Assembly (NCBI GenBank): GCA_021604865.1 | Contig: BQJU01000006.1 | Location: 94,353 to 158,352, forward strand | Source: Saprospiraceae bacterium | GTDB lineage: Bacteria > Bacteroidota > Bacteroidia > Chitinophagales > Saprospiraceae | Direction: 5' to 3' | Length of the DNA stretch: 64,000 bases | Part shown: piece after piece, positions 1 through 9,847 of the stretch | Layout of the letters: every line of letters starts with the position of its first letter | How positions within the stretch are numbered: position 1 is the stretch's first letter | Notes under the pieces: generated by a model | Database searches by the model: none | Told to the model about the DNA's origin: nothing | Seen by the model: only the letters and a program-made list of their open reading frames with translations | Program-made: the position numbers and the translations under genes

Positions 1-2094
1 GTGACGAATATAGAAAGTGGTTGCACCACCTCGGATACAGTGGTCGTGGCCATTGATACTTTGGCCCCTATATCCATTGCCGTAGCTGAAGATACCCTGA
101 CTTGTACCCGAAGCATTGCTCAATTATCTGCTAATGCTTCGAGTACGGGTCCAGAATTTTTATATAGCTGGTCATCGCCTGATGGCTTTCCTATCGAAAA
201 TGCAGATTCACCAGAGGCCAATGTCAGTACTCCAGGCACCTACCGGTTATCTATCACCGATATGTCAAATGGTTGTATGTCAGAGGATTTGGTAGAGGTC
301 GTTATTGATACCCTTTTACCTATGGTAAGCATCCTGACGCCCGATACACTCACTTGTGCCGTGCCAGCTGTTAACCTTTTGGGTCAACCCCAATCTTCCC
401 ATGCCTTATCTCCGATTTGGACCACTAATAACGGCCATTTTGTCGATGGCATTAGCACCTTTACGCCTTTGGTCGATGAAAGTGGGCTTTATCATCTTTT
501 AGTGACAGATCTGGTCAATGGGTGTATCCGTATTGTCAATGTTGAAGTCCCTGAAAATACAGTAAAGCCCAATGCTGAAGCTGGCCCTGAAGATTTATTA
601 AATTGTGATATTACTTCGCTGCAACTCGATGGTTCAGGTAGTAGTTTGGGAGATTACTTTTACCAGTGGGAAACGGACGATGGGCATATCCAAACGGGAG
701 CCAATGGATTGTTGCCATTGATTACGGAACCCGGAATTTATAGAATCATTGTTACAGATAATGTCAATGGTTGTCAAAGTATTGATTCAACGATCATTGA
801 TCAGGACATCGTTGAGCCAGTTATCAGCATTTTACCACCTGAAGAACTGAATTGTATTCGATTTAGCACAACCCTCCAGGGCAATTCTGACGAAACAAAT
901 GTTCCTTATCAATACCAGTGGATGGAGGCTAATGGAACCGTTATTCCTGGCGCCCAAAATCTAAGCCTGGAAGTGCAAAATCCAGGTATGTACCAATGGA
1001 TGGTCACCAATACGGGCAATGGGTGTAGTGAAATGATCACCGGATTAGTGGTTCAGGATACCATGCCGCCTATTGCTGAGGCTGGGCCTACCGGCATTCT
1101 CACCTGCAAAACCAACGAAGTGCAGCTGGAAGGGGCTTCTTCTACCGGGGAGAATTATCGTTACCATTGGAGTGGTATTGGGGTAAACCCGGTTTCAGGC
1201 ATAACCACCCAACGGCCCACCGTGAATACGCCAGGAATGTATACCCTGGTTGTCACTAATGATGCCAATGGTTGTACAGCCGAAGACCAGGTGGAAGTAA
1301 TCGAAGAAATTCCGAGAGCAACGACCCTGAGTGTGGAAACGGGGCCTTGTCTTGATGATTTGGGCACTATTCTGATAGAAGGAGTTGAAGGAGGATTTGG
1401 TCCTTACCGCTTTTCAATTGATGGAGGTATCACCTTCCATGACGGGCCTGTTTTTTCTGGTTTGTCTTCAGGCGATTATCAAGTATTAGTCATGGATAAA
1501 AATGGATGCGAAATCATGGCCGATGCTTTCATTCCGGAAGGTCAGGGAGTGGAGGTCAGTCTTCTTCCGCAAGTGACGTTGGATCTAGGTGATACTTATC
1601 AGATGAATACCATTTTGAATGTACCCGTATCGACGCTTACCCAAATCAGTTGGTCACCAGTTGAAGGGCTTAGTTGCACCGATTGCCTGAATCCTATCGT
1701 CGCTCCCGAGCAAAGTATCACTTATCAGTTACAGGTTGTCAATGAAGACGGATGTTCAGGCACCGCTTCTATCAATCTATTGGTTGATCGACGGGCATCT
1801 ATTTACATTCCCAACGGCTTTTCTCCCTATAACGAAGATGGCATTAATGATAGATTTTACATTTTTGCAAAAGAGGGCCTCATCAATAAAGTATTGACCT
1901 TCCGCGTTTTTACCCGTTGGGGTGAATTGGTATATGAAAATAGTGACTTTCAACCTAATGATCCGGCGCATGGCTGGGACGGCCTGAACAACGGGCGTCA
2001 AATGAACCCCGGGGTATTTGTGTACTGGACCGAAGTGGAATTATTCGATGGAACGATCGTCTTATTGAAAGGAGATGTGACTTTGGTGGATTGA
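1..2094 (+). CDS. C-terminal part of a giant secreted Ig-like-repeat protein with CHU_C/T9SS sorting domain (5' truncated by window)
   Basis: The gene begins before the window; the GTG at base 1 is only an in-frame codon. The visible 697 residues hold the tail of one repeat, then five complete tandem Ig-like repeats of about 83 residues (about residues 23-440). Each repeat has one Cys near its start (LTC/LNC) and one near its end (NGC), probably a disulfide pair. A linker follows, then a C-terminal domain from about residue 600 beginning IYIPNGFSPYNEDG, which is the gliding-motility-associated CHU_C type known to direct type IX secretion and surface attachment. The protein ends GDVTLVD. The next gene is a paralogue with the same repeat order and the same ending. 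Likely role: surface adhesin or matrix protein (inference); no enzymatic motif seen. Confidence 0.9.
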   Translation: MTNIESGCTTSDTVVVAIDTLAPISIAVAEDTLTCTRSIAQLSANASSTGPEFLYSWSSPDGFPIENADSPEANVSTPGTYRLSITDMSNGCMSEDLVEVVIDTLLPMVSILTPDTLTCAVPAVNLLGQPQSSHALSPIWTTNNGHFVDGISTFTPLVDESGLYHLLVTDLVNGCIRIVNVEVPENTVKPNAEAGPEDLLNCDITSLQLDGSGSSLGDYFYQWETDDGHIQTGANGLLPLITEPGIYRIIVTDNVNGCQSIDSTIIDQDIVEPVISILPPEELNCIRFSTTLQGNSDETNVPYQYQWMEANGTVIPGAQNLSLEVQNPGMYQWMVTNTGNGCSEMITGLVVQDTMPPIAEAGPTGILTCKTNEVQLEGASSTGENYRYHWSGIGVNPVSGITTQRPTVNTPGMYTLVVTNDANGCTAEDQVEVIEEIPRATTLSVETGPCLDDLGTILIEGVEGGFGPYRFSIDGGITFHDGPVFSGLSSGDYQVLVMDKNGCEIMADAFIPEGQGVEVSLLPQVTLDLGDTYQMNTILNVPVSTLTQISWSPVEGLSCTDCLNPIVAPEQSITYQLQVVNEDGCSGTASINLLVDRRASIYIPNGFSPYNEDGINDRFYIFAKEGLINKVLTFRVFTRWGELVYENSDFQPNDPAHGWDGLNNGRQMNPGVFVYWTEVELFDGTIVLLKGDVTLVD

Positions 2095-2099
2095 GGGCA

Positions 2100-2129
2100 T
2101 TGCATTTATCTTTTTAATTGGTATCTTTA
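2100..2129 (+). promoter_or_regulatory. Bacteroidota-type promoter for the giant repeat protein
   Basis: TTG at 2100-2102 and TATCTTTA at 2122-2129, separated by 19 bases, match the Bacteroidota -33/-7 pattern (TTTG-N19/21-TAnnTTTG) at all but one or two positions. Transcription would start near 2136, about 55 bases before the ATG at 2193. This argues that the giant gene has its own promoter and that the ATG at 2193, not an upstream TTG at 2118, is its start. Confidence 0.5.
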
Positions 2130-2192
2130 GAGCATGTATTAAGACATTCAATGTCCGCACTTCTGCCCCGTCACCTAGCAAATTTATCGCCG

Positions 2193-5100
2193 ATGAAGTC
2201 AGCTTTACCCTTTGTGTTATTGATGTTTTTTTTGCCGCTTCACTCACAAACAATCAGCATTCAAGTTGACCAACCCTATTTACGCACACCCATTGACCAT
2301 CATGGCAAAATCCAGCAATTAGAATTATGTGGGTTAAAAAAGGGCAAAAGTTATACCCTCATCGCTTCAGATAAACAAAGGAATTGTACGCATAAAATCT
2401 CTATAGAAAACCCTACCAAATCCAGGCAAACAAGCCCAACACAAACCTATTTCATAGCAACCGAGAGCTGTCAGAAAGTCCGCTTTGAGCCGGGATGTTT
2501 AAGCCATGAAGCTGCTAGTCTATCCGTTTATTGTGAAGATTGTGAGGGCACACGTTATGAAAAAATCATGGCAGGCATCACTACGGCTAATAATAGCAAT
2601 GCCCAGAATCTGATTCAGGATGTATTTATTGGTGGCGGCTGTTTTGAGGTAGCAGGAGCTTTTAAACGAGGAGCTACCGGTCAGATTGGGACGTTTAGCA
2701 ATGGTACATCCTCTATAGGTATTGAAGATGGTATTATTCTATCCACTGGAAATATTGCCAGCTCAGCAGGGCCCAATCAATTTCCTAATACTGGTACTGA
2801 CTATGGTATATTTTCCAATGATCCTGACTTAACGGAATTAACTGGTGGTACCTCCAGTATGTTTGATGTAGCTTCCATAGAGTTTGATTTTACACCCACG
2901 GTGAACCAGATCTCTTTTCAATATGTATTTGCTTCCGAAGAATACTGCGAATGGGTGGGTAGTCAATACAATGACGTATTTGGCTTTTTCATTCGCGGGC
3001 CTGGCATTAATGGTGACTTCTTTCTCAATGCTGACAACATTGCTGTTCTTCCCGGAAACGGGGATTATGTAGCCATTAATTCTGTTAATAGTTCCAGTAA
3101 TCAGGGATTTTATCACGACAATAGCCCAAATACCACAGCATGTAGTACCGGTGAGCAATTCGCGCTGGGCACCATTGCCTATGATGGATTTACTACTGTA
3201 TTAACGGCTGTAGCCAATGTGATTCCTTGTCAAACCTATCACATTAAACTGGCGATTGGTGACCGCGGAGATGGAGCTTTTGACTCTGCGGTTTTCCTTC
3301 AGGCCAACAGCTTTGCTGCGGGCTCAACGACCAATATGACTGCTACTATTTTAGGGCCTTCAGTGAGCCAAACAACGGCTTATGAATCTTGCGGTAGTGC
3401 TGTTGTCACCTTTGAGCGATTCACCAATGACCTCAGTGAAGATTTTGTAGTCAACTTCAGTTTGTCGCCATCAAGTACGGCCACTCCCGGAGTAGATTAT
3501 AGCGCTTTTCCCACTACAATTGTTATCCCGGCAGGACAATCAAGTGTGTCCATTCCCATCGAGATTTTTGGCGATCTGATTATTGAAGGCATTGAAACCA
3601 TCATATTGGAATTACAGGGTGCCTGTACCTGTGAATCGAACTCTCTGATCATAGAAATTATTGATCCGCCACCCATTGACTTGTATATGGCAGATATCCT
3701 TGTTTGTGAAAACCAAAGCACAACTATTTCTCCCAGTGTTTCTGGGGGCACACCGGGATATACCTATCAGTGGAGTAATGGGGGCACTGATGCCAGCCTT
3801 CAGGTTGATATCGGCACAGAACCTCAGCCCTATTCCCTGACCGTGACGGATGTTTGCGGCCAGGTCCAGGCTTCCGGACTGGTCGTTTATCCCAATGCGC
3901 CTGCCGCTGAACTCAGTGGGACAGATTCTATTTGCCAAGGCAACTTTGAAGCTGCACTACAGGTAGAATTTAGTGGTATTGGTCCGTTTGATCTCACTTA
4001 TTCGGTGAGTGGTTTTGTCACGACCATAACCAATATCTATGCCAATCCATTTATGTTGCCAGCTGATTTACCAGGTACTTACCAACTGGTGAATGTTTCG
4101 GCTTCCGGTTGCCCGGGAGAAGTTTCAGGATTAGGAGAAGTAGGAATTGCTGAAGTAGTGGTAGATGTGGATGCAAATCCAGTTAGTTGTTATGGTGAGG
4201 CGGATGGAGAAATTCTATTGGCACCAACAGGAGGAACGGCTCCTTACTCCTTTAATTGGAACCAGGGACTTCCAAATGCTGACACGATTTCAGCGTTGGG
4301 GCCAGGAAATTATGCGGTGACTATCACAGACGCCACTGGTTGTGTTGCCAACACTACAGCCACCATCGAAGAGCCAGAAGAAATGGTCGTTAGTTTAATT
4401 GCCGTGGAGGATATTGATTGTACCAATGCCGATGGCGGAGAAATTGCCATTGCCGTCAGTGGGGGCAGCGGGGGATATACCTTTAACTGGAGCGATGGAA
4501 GTGTTGATTCCGTCTTAACCAATGCTGGAGCTGGAAATTATACCCTACTAGTTACCGATGCTTCGGGTTGTCAGGCTGAATTGGCCGCCACAATTGAAGA
4601 TTTTATTGATTATCCTACGGCTGTGGCCAACGTATCTGGTGTAATCAACTGCCTGCAATCAGAGGTATTACTTGATCCCGAGGGCTCTAGCATTGGAAAC
4701 GAATTCTCTTACGAATGGTTGGATGAAAGTGGGAGCCTGCTGAGTTCATCTCAAGATGCCCTTTCACAAGACCAGCCCGGTGATTATAGTCTAATCATTA
4801 CCAATCAACAAAACCATTGTCGCGATACGGCTCAACTTACTGTTCTGCTGGATATCATTCCTCCTATAGCTGAGGCGGGCGTATCAGATACCCTGACCTG
4901 TACCCAATCAAGTTTTCAACTCGATGGTAGTCAATCCAGTACCGGCAATCATTTTGTTTATTCCTGGACCACTGAAGGCGGTCATTTTGTTGATACACCA
5001 AACGAGATGAGTCCAACGATTGATGGCCCCGGGCTTTATATTTTACAATTGACCAATAACATCAATGGTTGTGTGGATTTGGATTCGGTGACTATTGCTG

Positions 5101-8100
5101 AAAATACAGTTTCCCCTTTTGTGGAAATAGCGCCCCCCGGAATCATTAATTGTTATACCCCACAACTGACCCTTGATGGTAGTCATTCGGATACTGGTAC
5201 CAATTATACCTATGCCTGGAGTTCTGATGATGGAACCTTTCTATCTACTACTGATTCCACTAGCGTCGACATTGCAGATGGTGGCCTTTATACTTTTATG
5301 GTTACTGATTTGACCAATGGTTGTATGACTAGCATGGAAATAAACGTTCCCGAAAACCTGGAGGTCCCTCTAGCTGATCCCGGCCTCTCCCAGGAATTGG
5401 ATTGTGAAACCTCAACGGCCATGCTGGATGGTAATGGTTCCAGTACTGGCGGGGATATTACCTATTTATGGCAAACGGAAAATGGCTTCATTATTGGCGA
5501 TTCTACCACACTCAACCTCACCGTAGGTGAAGCGGGAGATTACCAATTGATCGTAACCAATGTGGAAAATGGCTGTACCGCAGAAAATATAGTAAGTGTA
5601 ATGGAGAACAGCAATGCTCCAATTGTTCAAGCCCAGGTTCACGGGATTCTGACCTGTGACCAAAATCAAATCACCATTGACGCAATTGGGTCGGACAGTG
5701 GCAGCCAGTTTGAAATACAATGGACAGGAAATAACGGCCAGGAGATTGTCAATCCTTCCAGCTTGACTCCTACCGTCAACGAACCGGGCGTTTATACCCT
5801 AAGCATTTTTAATGTAGACAATAGCTGTTTGAGTACGTTGAGCTTACCGGTCAGCCAAAATATTGTTGCCCCCACCATTGATGTGGGACCGGATGGATTG
5901 ATTAATTGTTATGAACCAATTTTCAACCTGGAAGGCTCGATTACAGATGCTGGACCGGATTACCAAATCAATTGGATAAGCCCTATTGGAATCATTCCTG
6001 GTGCCAATGGTCTAAGCCAGTTGGTTGATACTCCAGGAACCTATCTTTTTTCAGTACAAAATAATGTCAATGGTTGTTTAAGCCAGGACTCAATTACCGT
6101 CGCAGCAGATCAAATTCCACCCAATATTACTGCCGGACCGGATATGGTCCTCAATTGTGCTACGCCAAGTCTTAACTTACAGGGTAATCTCCTACATTCA
6201 CTGCCCAATTTTGAGTTGGTATGGCAACTTCCGGATGGAATGGTCTTACCTGAAGAGGATATCTTTAATCCAACCATCGAAGAACCCGGCCAATACCAGC
6301 TAACCGTTACCAATCTGGAAAATGGGTGTTCAAGCCAGGATGAAGTGCTTATTGCTGCCAATTTTGCCTATCCCGAAGCGGACGCTGGTTCACAAATGAC
6401 CTTAAACTGCGATGATACTACACTGACAATAAATGGTTTAAATTCATCACAAGGCAATTTATACAGTTACAATTGGACCACATCTGATGGTCATTTATTA
6501 GCCGATAATACAACACTGCAACCTCAGGTTGACGCTCCGGGGAATTACCAACTCATTGTGACAAATACCGAAAGTTTTTGCCGCGATACAGCTAGTGTGA
6601 GCATCTTACAGGATATCCAGTCTCCCATCGTAAACATCGCTCTACCTGAAGAGCTGACCTGCGAAAGAACGACGATTCAGCTCGACGCTTCGGGTTCAAG
6701 TAACGGGCCTCAATTTGAATACACCTGGAGTAGTCCGGATGGCCATATTATTAGTGGGGGCAACAACATCACTTCCCTGGTAGACGAACCCGGGATGTAC
6801 CAATTGTTAGTTTACAATCAAGAAAATGGGTGTACTGCTCTGGCCCAAACCCAGGTCACCCGCGATCCGAATATTCCGGTTGCGGATGCCGGCCTTCCAC
6901 TCACACTCACTTGCACCCAGACTACGGGTATGCTGGATGGTTCGGGTTCCAGTGCCGGTGCAAATGTGATCTACAATTGGGAAAGCCTTGACGGCAATAT
7001 GCTGAGTGATCCCAATCAACTTTCAATAATGGTTGACCATCCGGGATTATTTGTGTTGCATGTTACCAATCTCGATAATAACTGTATAGACAGGGATACT
7101 ATTCCAGTCAGCATTGATACGCTTGCACCTTTGGCCATAGCTAATGTAAATGAATTATTGAGCTGTAGCCAAACGACCGTCTCACTTTCAGGAGCAGGAT
7201 CGAGCAGTGGAGCAGCATTTTCTTATAACTGGTCCTCCCCTATTGGCAATAGTATACAAAACCCCTCTTCTCTGGAACCAATCATTTCCATTGATGGCAT
7301 TTACCACCTACAGGTAGTTAATGAAAATAATGGTTGTATTTCGGAAACGGAAGTCAATGTCGGCATTGACACCCTGGCACCATTGATAACAATTGCCAAC
7401 CCAGACTTGCTAACCTGTAGCCTCACTTCACTTGAACTATCCGCCCAGACGCAGGCTGCACATGATTTTGTCGCTTCCTGGTCGACCACAAACGGTTCCA
7501 TTATTGAAGGAGGAAATAGCCTGACGCCCCTTATTGAAGAACCCGGTAATTATCAGCTGCTCATTGAGGATATCATAAATGGCTGCTCAACTACGACCAG
7601 TATAACTGTTGATGAAAATGTAACCATACCAGATGCCGTGGCTGGTGCAGATAACCTGTTGACTTGTGCCGTAACCGCACTGCAACTTGATGGCAACCAG
7701 AGTAGCAACGGACATCATACCTATCTTTGGACCACTACTGAAGGCAATATTCAGTCTGGGGAACTTGGTTTGTCCCCCACCATTACCGCTCCGGGAAGCT
7801 ATACCCTTGAAGTAACAGATACAGAAAATGGATGCCAAGCAACTGATGTCGTTACCATCAATCAGGATGTCGATTCTCCTCAAATCAGCCTGATTCCTCC
7901 TGCCCAATTGACTTGTTTGGTCAATGCCGTGCCTCTCAATAGTCAAACTGATGAAACAACAGATGCATACACTTTCCAATGGTACAATGACAGTGGTTTG
8001 CCTATTGCCAATGCAACTGAGCAAAATTTAAACGTAACGCAGGCAGGTACCTACCAGCTTGTGGTAACCAATACGGTCAATGGCTGTTCAGAAACCATCC

Positions 8101-9152
8101 AAGGAACAGTAGAACAAAATATCCAACCCCCTACTGCTGAGGCGGGAACTTCCGGAATTTTGACTTGTAAAACCACCGAGCTTTCCCTGGATGGAGGAGC
8201 TTCTTCAAGTGGACCTGGCTATACTTATACCTGGCAGGGTAATGGCCTGATTAATGGCATGAATTCACTCCAACCCGTCATTAACCAGCCTGGCATGTAC
8301 ACCCTGATGGTAACGGATACCGGTAACGGATGTACCGATGAAGACCAGGTTGAGGTCATCCGGGAAGTCCCCAGAGATGCCAGTCTGACTATTGACCCAG
8401 GGCCTTGTGTAGGTGATTTTTCCTCTATACAGGTCGAAACCGTGGAAGGAGGCTTTGGCCCCTATACCTATTCTATCGATGGAGGGTTTTCATTTCAAGC
8501 TACGCCTTCTTTCCCTCGTTTGGAGGCTGGTCTTTACCCGGTTGTGGTCAGGGATAGAAATGATTGCGATTTCAGTATGACCGCTCACCTACCTGAGCCT
8601 TTGGATTTACAGATAAACTTGGACCCCCAAATTACGATCCACTTAGGAGAAACCGTCAACTTATACGCCCAGGTCAATATCCCGGAATCACAAATCAGTA
8701 GTATCACCTGGATTCCAGGAGATAGCCTTTCCTGCAATGATTGTCTCAATCCTATTGCCCGACCTACTCATAGCAATAGTTATTTGGTTCAGGTAATCAG
8801 TGAAGAAGGTTGTGAAAGCACCGCAACTGTTGCCCTGCGGGTAGATCGGCGACCGGCCATTTATATTCCCAATGCCTTTTCTCCTAATAATCAGGATGGG
8901 ACCAATGATCGCTTTTATGTATTTGCCAAACCGGGATTTGTGAAAAAGGTCAACTCCTTGATGGTGTTTAACCGATGGGGAGAATTGGTATATCAGGTTT
9001 ACAATTTCCCGCCCAATGACCCGCAATTTGGTTGGGATGGCAAACATCGGGGCCAATTGCTCAATCCAGCAGTATTTGTTTATTGGACAGAGGTGGAGTT
9101 GATTGATGGCACCGTGCTATTGTTGAAAGGGGATGTTACTTTGGTAAATTAA
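2193..9152 (+). CDS. Giant secreted protein: choice-of-anchor L, Calx-beta-like, SprB-like and 15 Ig-like repeats, CHU_C C-terminus
   Basis: About 2319 residues. The ATG at 2193 is chosen because a signal peptide follows at once (MKSALPFVLLMFFLPLHSQ). Domains in order: a region of the choice-of-anchor L type (about 133-372, including FASEEYCEWVGSQYNDVFG), a Calx-beta-like stretch (about 402-487), two SprB-like repeats with GGxxPYxFNW and GGSGGYTFNW cores (about 660-803), 15 tandem Ig-like repeats of 83-84 residues (about 806-2060) each with an early and a late Cys, then a CHU_C domain (about 2222-2319, from IYIPNAFSPNNQDG). CHU_C domains are known T9SS sorting signals, so the protein should be exported and surface bound or released. 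Its last five repeats align one to one with those of the upstream paralogue. Probable adhesin or gliding/biofilm surface protein (inference). Confidence 0.92.
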   Translation: MKSALPFVLLMFFLPLHSQTISIQVDQPYLRTPIDHHGKIQQLELCGLKKGKSYTLIASDKQRNCTHKISIENPTKSRQTSPTQTYFIATESCQKVRFEPGCLSHEAASLSVYCEDCEGTRYEKIMAGITTANNSNAQNLIQDVFIGGGCFEVAGAFKRGATGQIGTFSNGTSSIGIEDGIILSTGNIASSAGPNQFPNTGTDYGIFSNDPDLTELTGGTSSMFDVASIEFDFTPTVNQISFQYVFASEEYCEWVGSQYNDVFGFFIRGPGINGDFFLNADNIAVLPGNGDYVAINSVNSSSNQGFYHDNSPNTTACSTGEQFALGTIAYDGFTTVLTAVANVIPCQTYHIKLAIGDRGDGAFDSAVFLQANSFAAGSTTNMTATILGPSVSQTTAYESCGSAVVTFERFTNDLSEDFVVNFSLSPSSTATPGVDYSAFPTTIVIPAGQSSVSIPIEIFGDLIIEGIETIILELQGACTCESNSLIIEIIDPPPIDLYMADILVCENQSTTISPSVSGGTPGYTYQWSNGGTDASLQVDIGTEPQPYSLTVTDVCGQVQASGLVVYPNAPAAELSGTDSICQGNFEAALQVEFSGIGPFDLTYSVSGFVTTITNIYANPFMLPADLPGTYQLVNVSASGCPGEVSGLGEVGIAEVVVDVDANPVSCYGEADGEILLAPTGGTAPYSFNWNQGLPNADTISALGPGNYAVTITDATGCVANTTATIEEPEEMVVSLIAVEDIDCTNADGGEIAIAVSGGSGGYTFNWSDGSVDSVLTNAGAGNYTLLVTDASGCQAELAATIEDFIDYPTAVANVSGVINCLQSEVLLDPEGSSIGNEFSYEWLDESGSLLSSSQDALSQDQPGDYSLIITNQQNHCRDTAQLTVLLDIIPPIAEAGVSDTLTCTQSSFQLDGSQSSTGNHFVYSWTTEGGHFVDTPNEMSPTIDGPGLYILQLTNNINGCVDLDSVTIAENTVSPFVEIAPPGIINCYTPQLTLDGSHSDTGTNYTYAWSSDDGTFLSTTDSTSVDIADGGLYTFMVTDLTNGCMTSMEINVPENLEVPLADPGLSQELDCETSTAMLDGNGSSTGGDITYLWQTENGFIIGDSTTLNLTVGEAGDYQLIVTNVENGCTAENIVSVMENSNAPIVQAQVHGILTCDQNQITIDAIGSDSGSQFEIQWTGNNGQEIVNPSSLTPTVNEPGVYTLSIFNVDNSCLSTLSLPVSQNIVAPTIDVGPDGLINCYEPIFNLEGSITDAGPDYQINWISPIGIIPGANGLSQLVDTPGTYLFSVQNNVNGCLSQDSITVAADQIPPNITAGPDMVLNCATPSLNLQGNLLHSLPNFELVWQLPDGMVLPEEDIFNPTIEEPGQYQLTVTNLENGCSSQDEVLIAANFAYPEADAGSQMTLNCDDTTLTINGLNSSQGNLYSYNWTTSDGHLLADNTTLQPQVDAPGNYQLIVTNTESFCRDTASVSILQDIQSPIVNIALPEELTCERTTIQLDASGSSNGPQFEYTWSSPDGHIISGGNNITSLVDEPGMYQLLVYNQENGCTALAQTQVTRDPNIPVADAGLPLTLTCTQTTGMLDGSGSSAGANVIYNWESLDGNMLSDPNQLSIMVDHPGLFVLHVTNLDNNCIDRDTIPVSIDTLAPLAIANVNELLSCSQTTVSLSGAGSSSGAAFSYNWSSPIGNSIQNPSSLEPIISIDGIYHLQVVNENNGCISETEVNVGIDTLAPLITIANPDLLTCSLTSLELSAQTQAAHDFVASWSTTNGSIIEGGNSLTPLIEEPGNYQLLIEDIINGCSTTTSITVDENVTIPDAVAGADNLLTCAVTALQLDGNQSSNGHHTYLWTTTEGNIQSGELGLSPTITAPGSYTLEVTDTENGCQATDVVTINQDVDSPQISLIPPAQLTCLVNAVPLNSQTDETTDAYTFQWYNDSGLPIANATEQNLNVTQAGTYQLVVTNTVNGCSETIQGTVEQNIQPPTAEAGTSGILTCKTTELSLDGGASSSGPGYTYTWQGNGLINGMNSLQPVINQPGMYTLMVTDTGNGCTDEDQVEVIREVPRDASLTIDPGPCVGDFSSIQVETVEGGFGPYTYSIDGGFSFQATPSFPRLEAGLYPVVVRDRNDCDFSMTAHLPEPLDLQINLDPQITIHLGETVNLYAQVNIPESQISSITWIPGDSLSCNDCLNPIARPTHSNSYLVQVISEEGCESTATVALRVDRRPAIYIPNAFSPNNQDGTNDRFYVFAKPGFVKKVNSLMVFNRWGELVYQVYNFPPNDPQFGWDGKHRGQLLNPAVFVYWTEVELIDGTVLLLKGDVTLVN

Positions 9153-9156
9153 GTGC

Positions 9157-9798
9157 CTATTTAAAGGCCACAAGCAGATGATAGTTAAAAATCTGCCCCT
9201 TTTTCAGGAATAGTTCTTGTTGAATGGCACACTCCCGGGATTGTAGCATATTTCTGTATTCATCAAGATCATATTGGTGCGGATGCAGGATATCTCCCGG
9301 AAGTAAGCGAAATATTTTCTTGAGCACCTCATAATTGTGGGTATCAATGGATAGCAGCAATTGGCCGCCAGGTTTTAGTGCACAAATCAGCCGATCCATC
9401 GCTAGCTCAATATTGGCAACATGATTGATCGCATTCAGGCAAAAGATTGTATCATAGGTATTTTCTGCTTCCAGGTTTTCCAAAGCAGCATGAATGAAAT
9501 TTACCTGGGGATAATCCGACCGGTTAAAGTGGGGTAAATTGGCCTCATAAGCATCCAGCAGGGGATCAAGAGCATCAATTTCCACATTTTTTAATACCAT
9601 AAAAATTCCAGCCGGGCCACAACCGGCGTCGAGGACCTTACTTCCTGGCTTGGGTATAAAAGCCGCTTGACGCAATACTCGATTCCAATATTCCCGTTTT
9701 TTTCCAAGATAAATGATTGGTTCCTGCTTTCGCAAATAGGACTGCCACCAACGAATTTCAGCAGCTTGCGCTATTTTCCATCTTAGTTTCGAGAACAT
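9157..9798 (-). CDS. Class I SAM-dependent methyltransferase
   Basis: About 213 residues from MFSKLRWK. The core has the Rossmann SAM-binding motif I VLDAGCGPAG, an acidic end of strand 2 (EIDALDPL) and a motif IV-like segment (YDTIFCLNAINHV), followed by LKPGGQLLLSID. These are hallmarks of class I (often UbiE/Coq5-like) methyltransferases; the substrate cannot be told. The open frame continues upstream to 10194, but that part lies antisense to the Smr gene and is not credible coding, so the Met at 9798 is used. It is convergent with the giant repeat gene (4-base gap) and divergent from the Smr-domain gene. Confidence 0.85.
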   Translation of the reverse strand: MFSKLRWKIAQAAEIRWWQSYLRKQEPIIYLGKKREYWNRVLRQAAFIPKPGSKVLDAGCGPAGIFMVLKNVEIDALDPLLDAYEANLPHFNRSDYPQVNFIHAALENLEAENTYDTIFCLNAINHVANIELAMDRLICALKPGGQLLLSIDTHNYEVLKKIFRLLPGDILHPHQYDLDEYRNMLQSRECAIQQELFLKKGQIFNYHLLVAFK

Positions 9799-9829
9799 TG
9801 GATTGCATTTTTGAAAAATGGTACCTTTA
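9798..9829 (+). promoter_or_regulatory. Bacteroidota-type promoter for the Smr-domain gene
   Basis: TTG at 9798-9800 and TACCTTTA at 9822-9829 with a 21-base spacer fit the -33/-7 consensus. The start site would fall near 9836, about 12 bases before the ATG at 9848. The site lies in the 49-base gap between two divergent genes. Confidence 0.45.
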
Positions 9830-9847
9830 CCGCAAATGTAATAGATA

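Noticed and set aside
7587..8024. 145-codon minus-strand frame inside the giant repeat gene
   Set aside because: Antisense to Ig-like repeats; its length follows from the biased codon use of the repeats.
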